Below are positions 57,553-64,000 of a stretch of DNA of 64,000 bases, piece after piece. Position numbers and translations under genes: made by a program. Under the pieces are notes generated by a model. That model saw only the letters and a list, made by a program, of their open reading frames with translations, was not told the origin of the DNA and ran no database searches. The DNA comes from Cryphonectria parasitica EP155 (Eukaryota > Ascomycota > Sordariomycetes > Diaporthales > Cryphonectriaceae), in NCBI RefSeq assembly GCF_011745365.1, contig NW_024468916.1, forward strand, positions 3,021,630-3,085,629, read 5' to 3'. How positions within the stretch are numbered: position 1 is the first letter of the stretch; each line of letters begins with the position of its first letter.

Positions 57553-59590
57553 ATGCAAGCACATACTGCACTTAGCACATGCACGGCGCTTGTTGGGGAT
57601 TATTGATGCAACCCAACCACCCCTCCCCTCATTTGGTTCTTTGGTTGTCCTCTCTGCTTCTACTTGGTGTGTATAGATATAGCAACTTTGTGAATGTGAT
57701 GAATTCATTGTCCTAATTTTTTCTATTCTGTGTGATGTCATTACGATGGTTTAGACGCGCCCCGGATAATGACCATTGTCCTTCAGTCCCCCCGGGCCCC
57801 CCCAAAAAAAACCCATGTCAGCTTGTGTGCCTCATCACCATGCACCTCTCCGACTGCACGGAGAATTGCTGGGCAGACGTATGGTGCCCATCTGTCAGAA
57901 GACTGCACACGTTTCAGATTATAATTTGTTTTGCATCGTCATCAGGATTTGCTTGGTATGTCTACTGTATGATTTGTTGTATAGTCTAGGTTATGAGTAT
58001 GGTAAATGATAATCAAGCCCACAGAATATCCTTATGCCGGTAATTCTCAGCCCCAACTAGAGCTATCCAAGGGACTGTTCCTCTACATTAGAAGCCGTGA
58101 TCACACAAAGGATTGTAACTTCCAAGTTAACCACACGATTTTTTCTCCTTGTTTGATGGCACTTGTTAGTAATTTCACTCACCACATAAAATCGAGTAAA
58201 CAGATTACCTAGGCAGGCAACCATGTGCTCAGAACCGGTGATCAAAAAGGTTGAAGAAAAAAAATCTGAAAAAAAATCTTGAGTAGCTGTATTGCCATCA
58301 ACTAATACCCATGTCTGTCATGGAGGTTATGCATATTCAATCTCAATTGGCTATAAAATGTTGCATCCTTTTGCTGGGAGAAAATATTGGAAATATCAAT
58401 TAACCGTGCTACAATTCAAGTTTGTATCACAGGCAGTATTTCCGCAGAGGAGCCTCATTTCTGATAGGGGTCGGGGGTCCAGGTCATCAGCTCCCTCATT
58501 GCAAATTTGATATTCAGCTGCCTCATTCCCAAGACTGTTTTCAGCAATTGGTCTACATCATATATGAGAGCGTCTCTCATATATTCATGAACATCAAGAT
58601 TATTACACTTATGCCATGCTTACCCCAGTCCAGTGGGCAACCTAATGAAAGGAGGCTTAGTGTGGCAGTGGTGTTAGTGCAAGCCTGCCAGGCCCACACG
58701 CTCTTTGTGTGGGGTAAATCCAGTTACGCTGCACTCTTGTCTTCAACCCTTATGAATAACGACATCTATTTCTCAATCTATGCATAGGTTTGGATAAGCA
58801 AAGCTTCTCACAGGATATATGAAACTATGGACTCTGTTTATGAAAGTAATAAAAGGCACTGAGAGTCTGTCATGATGTATTTTGATGAAAATCTGCCCGT
58901 CAACTCATTCTAGTCAAGATGGGTTGCCATTGCCTGTCCCGCATAGCACGCTGCTTACAGACCCTTGTGCCGACTTCGTTCATTGGTTCATTACTCGACG
59001 GGCGAGGCTGAGCAGTGGTGCACAGATTGAGCTCCAAAAAAATTAGATCGACATTGTCAAGCATCCTGGTGGATTATCCCACTTGGTGCTGCCTCAGTCT
59101 AGTCAATGGAATTATTTGTATCCATTGCCTACTTCCTGGCTGAGCCCTGTCAGCTCTTTGTGCAGGCCAGCGTTGGAAATAGTCCCACCGGAGGGATTAC
59201 TGGCCTCGGTCTCAGAATCTGTTCAAGCGGTGTTAATACGTGATCATTCCTTCCAGGACAGGGACCAGTGAGGCAGATATTTTGTAGAAAACAATGGTCA
59301 GATAACCAATGGTAGAGGCACTCAGCACCAATCCAGAATGTTGTCAGTAAATTTGGCCCATATTTTGTTGGTATAGTTCGGAGCAGTGGGACTTGTAGGC
59401 AGCTACCTCCTTTCTTTGACCGCATTCCCGGACCATATAGAAATAATTACATCCATTTGATAAGTAGCATAAATATATGAGGGTCATTCCTGCTCCCTCA
59501 CTGCCGTGACAATGCTTTTGAGAACTCAGAAGATCTTCATGAAACGATCCATCTCACGGCACTAATACTGGAACGGACCAAACAGTCACG

Positions 59591-62128
59591 ATGGTAGGAA
59601 AACCCCTTCTCTTCCCTCAAGTCTGGAAATAGCGCGGGTGGTTTGAACCGATCCTAATTGATAATGAACCTAGGTACTCGTACCCATCTTCAAGTCCGCT
59701 TTAGATTGCGAAGGGATTCCAACGAATTCGCAACCTGGGACCAAGTACGAGTTGAACAATGCCGTCGTCAAAATCCACCCCTTACGTGAGAGCAGGGGAG
59801 TAATTGTCAGAGTTGAGCCACCTAGGGTTCCGCGCAATGAGAAGCTCTCGCACGTTCCTTGCGACATTGCCATGGTGATCGACGTATCTGGCAGCATGAG
59901 CGCCGATGCACCAATTCCTGGAGAGACCGACGAGCTCACGGGATTCAGTGTCCTCGACCTGGTTAAGCATGCCTGTCGAACTATCAGTGAGTAACCAGCC
60001 TTTCACTCCTCAACTCTCCAAAAATTGTTATTTCAGGGCAATGGAAACGGATTCTCTCTGACTTCCATCGCGGAGCGATACCATGGCGGCTTTTGATGAG
60101 CAACTTACTGACTCTACGTAACCAAAAGTATCTACCTTGGACGAGAGAGATCGGTTGGCAATTGTCACGTTCTCAAGATCGGCCAGAGTTCTTTGCCCGT
60201 TGACTGCCATGACTCCTGTCAACAAGAAGGAAGCAGAAGCCAAGGTCGACTCAATGATGATTGAGACTTGCACAAACTTGTGGCAGGGACTGAAAGATGG
60301 CATCAAGCTGTTTGAAAACGAGGAAAACAATGGTCGCGTCCCGGCTGTCTTGGTTCTCACAGACGGCATGCCCAATTACATGTGTCCAGGTCCGGGATAC
60401 GTGCCCGCCTTGCGAGCAATGGGCAACATTGTGCCCTCCATCCACACATTCGGCTTTGGCTACCAGTTGAGGTCCGGCCTGCTGAAGTCGATCGCTGAGC
60501 TTGGGCGAGGTAGCTACTCGTTCATCCCTGACGCTGGCATGATTGGAACCGTCTTCGTTCACGCCGTCGCCAACTTGCAGTCCACATTCGCCATCAACGC
60601 CAAGATATCTCTAGAGTACCCGACTCATATCCTTCTCGAGCCAACAGCTGGGCCGTCGGTCGGCCAACAAACAACGGCTCATCTGCATTCCCCTTCTTCT
60701 TACATGCTTACAATTTCTCTGGGGAGTCTACATTATGGACAATCTCGCGATATTTACTTGTGCTGGGACCGGCTTCCTCAAAGGGACTCCCCAGGGGGCG
60801 TTCCTAACCTATCTGCGACGTTGCAGTATAACAAGATGACTGCATCGCAAGACACCACCACCGACTCCTGCAGCCTTTCCAACCACACAACGTCCCTGTC
60901 CGAGGCAGAGATTGCCTACCACATCTCTCGGCACCAGCTCTGCGCTTTCATCGCCTCCCTCTTTCCCATCGACGTTCTTGGGGAGCACCGCGCAGACAAG
61001 TACCTCCGACCCGGCCGAGACGCCACAAGATCCCCCATCACGGCAAAACAGGCCCAGCTTGATGATCTGATTGTCAACATACCCGCCTCCAGGTTTCCCG
61101 AGGACCCAAGGTGCGCCTCTTTGATGCAAGATCTCAACGGCGACGAGCCCCTCGGGCAAATTTCTCTTGCCCTCTGGCCCGAGCACTTCAAGCGTTGGGG
61201 CCAGCACTACCTGCCCAGCCTGCACGACGCTCACAGCCAGCAGCTGTGCAACTCCTTCAAGGACCCTGGTCCGCTGCAATACGGGACCGACTCGCCGCTG
61301 TTTATGAAATGCCGCGACCGGCTGAACCAGATGTTTGACAATCTGCCAGTCCCAACGCCGAGCAATCTGCCCACGCTAGGGCCGAACAGTATGCACAGTA
61401 TGCCCTGGGGCTATGGAGGACCCCCAGTTGGCCCGGATGCAGGCGCGCCTCCACCTTATTTTGATGGAGGCGATCTGCTGCGCTCGACAGCGACCAGATA
61501 TTCATCAGACGGCCGAAGTTACGCACAATGTTTGTCCATGTCTCGGTACAATATGCCGGGGAACACATGCTTCGCGGGAAAGACGAGGGTGCTGCTCGCG
61601 AATGGGAAGACGGTGCGGCTCTCGAGTCTCAGGCAGGGCATGAGTGTGGCAACACCGACGGGCGCAAGAAGAGTTGCCGCGATGGTGGTGACGCCTGTCA
61701 ACAAGGCCGTCATGATCAAAATGAAGGGCGTCTTGGTCACGCCCTGGCACCCCGTCGCTCTTCAGGACTCGCTGCGTGCTGACATGCAGAGCCGTGAGTG
61801 GGTATTTCCTTGTTGCCAGGCCACGCCTCAGCAGATGGTCAGGTATACCGGCCGCATTTACTCTGTTCTCCTGCAGAGAGACGTGGACGTTGATGCGCAC
61901 GCCATTTTGCTCAGTGGCGGTCGGGAGCAAACGCCGCTATGGGGCGTCACGCTCGGCCATGGAATGTTTACTGGCTCGGATGTCCGTGCTCATGGCTTCT
62001 TTGGCGATTATGATCGCGTGGTCGGCAGTCTGCACACATTGCGAGCCAGAAAGGGCGGTCGGTACGTGGCAGCTGGCGTGAGGAGGTGCCCAAAGACGGG
62101 TCTGGCGTGCGGCTTTCGACAGTTCTGA
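59591..62128 (+). CDS. VWA domain protein with C-terminal Vint (Hint-type) domain
   Basis: Proposed exons: 59591-59593 (the ATG alone), 59674-59986 and 60129-62128, about 771 residues. The 80-bp first intron (GTAGGA...TAG, CTAAT branch) is inferred: the frame from 59674 is closed upstream by TAG at 59671 and has no other ATG. The second, 142 bp (GTGAGT...AAG, phase 1), restores a typical VWA sequence, TIISTLDERDRLAIVTFS. The VWA domain spans about residues 65-240. Its MIDAS site is complete: DVSGS at 71-75, the Thr of TNLWQGL near 153, and the Asp of LVLTDGMPN near 183. A beta-rich middle and a helical segment follow. The Vint domain runs from CFAGKTRVLLANG (Cys near 586) through VTPWHPV (His near 646) to near residue 745. 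Vint is a Hint relative, so self-cleavage is possible but unproven. No signal peptide is seen; probably intracellular. Convergent with the OYE gene. Confidence 0.93.
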
Positions 62129-62547
62129 TGCCGTATCACACTTTCGCATGCTTTGCTGTCGACGAAAATGAATATTTGATCATGTGTCTCCTGATACTTA
62201 CTCATGATGGGAAATCGTGTTTTTGGAATTGGGAGATGTGGGATTTTCGCTGCCCGAAATTGTGCATATTTTCGTCAAATGATTTTAGATCAAAAAAATA
62301 CATTCAGCTAAATAATCGCTTGTTTACAACCTTCAATGTTAATTTCAGGTGAAGGCAACTTCACAAAAGTCATGAGCTGCATGTATACAGAGTAAAATAT
62401 ATATCCTAGCTACTTATAAAGTTCCGAGGCACACTCTTTGGTATGTTCTAACCATGTCTTGTCTAAGAATCTATCTATAAACGCCCATTCTAATGTTCTA
62501 CAGGATATCTTCATTTGCCATACTCGTTTCCAAACAAAACATAAAAT
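62129..62547. other. Convergent intergenic region
   Basis: An AT-rich 419-bp stretch between two converging stops, presumably both 3' UTRs. No gene seen. Confidence 0.6.
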
Positions 62548-63826
62548 CTAAACAGCAACATCCGGCTTGCCAAACTCCTTGATAAACTCCTCGCTGTACG
62601 GGTAGTCAACGTAGCCCGGCTCACGCTTGGCACCCTCCTTCTGGTTGATGTAGAAGGTGAAGCGGTCATACTCGTTGAAGGGAATGCCCTTCTTGACGCG
62701 GTAGACCAGGTCGGGCGTGGAAATGAAGCGGCGTCCAAAGACGACCGCCACCTCGTGGTCGTGGTACTTGCTCTCCACTGCCTCGATCGCAGTCTCGGTG
62801 GTGAATCCGCCGGCGATGAAGACGGGCTTCTCACGGCCCCAGGACTGGAGAGCAAAGTCGAGACTCTCGTTCTCGGGGTCACGGTCGACAACTGACAGCC
62901 TTGTTAGTTTTATGTGTCCTAGTACTAGCTGGTGCGGTAATGCAGGAGCTTTCTCCAGCTGGGGAACTGAAGCAGGTTGTTAAGTGGCACTCACCTCCCG
63001 AAACTCTAGGCTCGACCAGGTGCAGGAAGGACAGGTCCAGCTCGCGCAGCTGGTGGATGAGGTAGCTGAACTGAGGAATGGGGTCCTTCATCCGCATGCC
63101 CTGGAACTGCGCCCAGGGGGAAAGACGAATGCCGGTGCGGTCTGCGCCGACGGCCTTGACGACGGCCTTGGTGACCTCGAGAGCAAAGCGTGCGCGGTTC
63201 TCGATGCTGCCACCCCACTGGTCGGTGCGCTTGTTGCAGGTGTCCTGGGTGAACTGGTCGATCAGGTAGCCGTGCGCGCCGTGGATCTCGACGCCGTCAA
63301 AGCCGCCCTTCTCGACGGCATTCTTGGCCGCAGTAGCGTAGTCGTTGATGGTGGCCCAGATCTCCTCCTCGGTCAGGGCGCGGGGCGTAGGGCCCCCCTC
63401 CCACATCTTGACGTCGCTTGCGCTCACAAAGTCGTTCTTGTAGTCGAAGTCGTCGTCTGCAAAGGCACCGCCGGAGCCAACGGGGTCAGGGCGCGCCGCG
63501 CGGCCCAGGTACCAGAGCTGACAGATGATCTTGCTGCCCTTGGCGTGGACGGCGTCGGTGACCTTCTTCCAGCCTGCGAGCTGGGCATCGGTCCAGAGAC
63601 CGGGGATGGTCGGGTAGCCGCCGGCCTTGGCCGTGATGTAGGTTGCTTCCGAAATCAACAGCGTGCCGGGCACGACAGCACGCTGAGCGTAGTACTGTGC
63701 CATCGCGTCGGTTGGGACGTGGTCAAAGTCGGCTCGGAACCGGGTCAAGGGTGCCATGACGACGCGGTTGTCGAGCTGGATCGAGCCCACCTTCAGGGGC
63801 TTGAAGAGCTTGGTGTTTTCGGCCAT
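62548..63826 (-). CDS. Old yellow enzyme family NAD(P)H:flavin oxidoreductase
   Basis: Exons 63826-62995 and 62891-62548 (minus strand) are joined by a 103-bp intron (GTGAGT...CAG, phase 1), giving about 391 residues, the usual family length. The ATG opens MAENTKLFKPLKVGSIQLDN. Motifs in order are NRVVMAPLTRFRA (FMN-binding edge of strand 1), LLISEAT, ICQLWYLGRAA (flavin contact), GFDGVEIHGAHGYLIDQF (substrate-binding His-x-x-His pair with nearby Tyr), NKRTDQWGGSIENRARF, FIAGGF and VVFGRRFISTPDLVYRVKKG (FMN phosphate site). The enzyme reduces activated C=C bonds of enones using FMN and NAD(P)H. The His/His pair is as in plant OPRs and many fungal OYEs, where yeast OYE1 has His/Asn. No targeting signal; presumably cytosolic. 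Physiological substrate unknown; there are no adjacent alkaloid or polyketide genes. Confidence 0.96.
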
Positions 63827-64000
63827 GGTGAGATATGTTTGTGCGTGTGTGTGTGTGTGTCTGGACGTTCTGATTATGAGTGTGGTAGAAGGAAGGGAAA
63901 AAAAGCCTGGCACGACGAACTCAAAATTGAAAGTGGTCAAAATGTCCTGTAACACTTAAACTTGGTGTGGACCAACATGTGAATACTGCTACCTGGCTTG
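63827..64000. other. Upstream region of the OYE gene
   Basis: This is the 5' flank of the OYE gene with a short GT/AC microsatellite (63841-63860). It runs to the window edge. Confidence 0.5.

Larger units (their letters stand above)
56872..59590. other. Gene desert 2, last part, up to the VWA-Vint gene
   Basis: No supported gene. It holds a 36-bp tandem repeat (57073-57155), a duplicated small hairpin (57491-57552) and an AT-richer stretch at 57900-59500 with only short, broken ORFs. The promoter of the VWA-Vint gene should lie at its right end. Confidence 0.55.

Noticed and set aside
57900..59500. RIP-mutated transposon relic
   Set aside because: AT content is only moderately raised and no inverted or direct terminal repeats or transposase-like frames were found.
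60037..60128. Possible small exon inside the second VWA-Vint intron (after ATTTCAG at 60036)
   Set aside because: The VWA sequence is continuous without it (TIISTLDERDRLAI), so a single 142-bp intron fits better.
62984..63952. 322-codon plus-strand frame opposite the OYE gene
   Set aside because: It is the antisense shadow of strongly biased OYE codons; the minus strand carries all family motifs.
1..64000. Secondary-metabolite or defence gene cluster
   Set aside because: No polyketide synthase, NRPS, terpene cyclase, transporter set or cluster regulator is present; the OYE gene stands alone.

Overview
The window reads as nuclear DNA from a filamentous ascomycete (Pezizomycotina, probably Sordariomycetes). 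Small introns of about 50-140 bp with GTRNGT-type donors and CTRAY branch points interrupt most genes. The gene families are typical of such fungi: a HET-domain protein, a DUF1752/DUF3295 protein, a VWA-Vint protein and an old yellow enzyme. Everything is from reading the sequence by eye; no search was run and family names are from memory. Species is not assignable.

Layout. The left 11 kb is gene-rich: a HET-domain gene (+, 620-2666), a gene with 59-residue tandem repeats (+, 3315-4301), a five-exon gene for a multi-pass membrane protein (-, 7131-4591), a degraded gene remnant with an apparent frameshift (+, about 7439-8492) and a large CHY zinc-finger protein gene (+, 8889-11045). A single confident gene then sits alone between two very long non-coding stretches: a DUF1752/DUF3295 regulatory-type protein (+, 37453-39328), with about 26 kb upstream and about 20 kb downstream lacking a convincing protein gene. 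The right end has a VWA-Vint (Hint-type) protein (+, 59591-62128) convergent with an OYE flavin oxidoreductase (-, 63826-62548).

The deserts are not uniformly AT-rich and mostly do not look like decayed transposons. They are dense in homopolymers (up to T47), G and C runs, microsatellites and polypurine tracts. The upstream desert ends in a cluster of GTAC palindromes followed by a pyrimidine/A-rich leader with no ATG for about 614 nt before the start codon. This looks like a large regulatory landscape with a long 5' UTR (inference). In the right-hand desert there is a clear 260-bp MITE with about 50-bp terminal inverted repeats and TA duplications, a perfect 17-bp inverted repeat next to it, and short tandem repeats.

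No tRNA, rRNA or CRISPR was found. The genes do not form an evident pathway or secondary-metabolite cluster. The closest thing to a functional neighbourhood is the HET gene near a fungal-specific membrane-protein gene, and the right-end pair is simply convergent.
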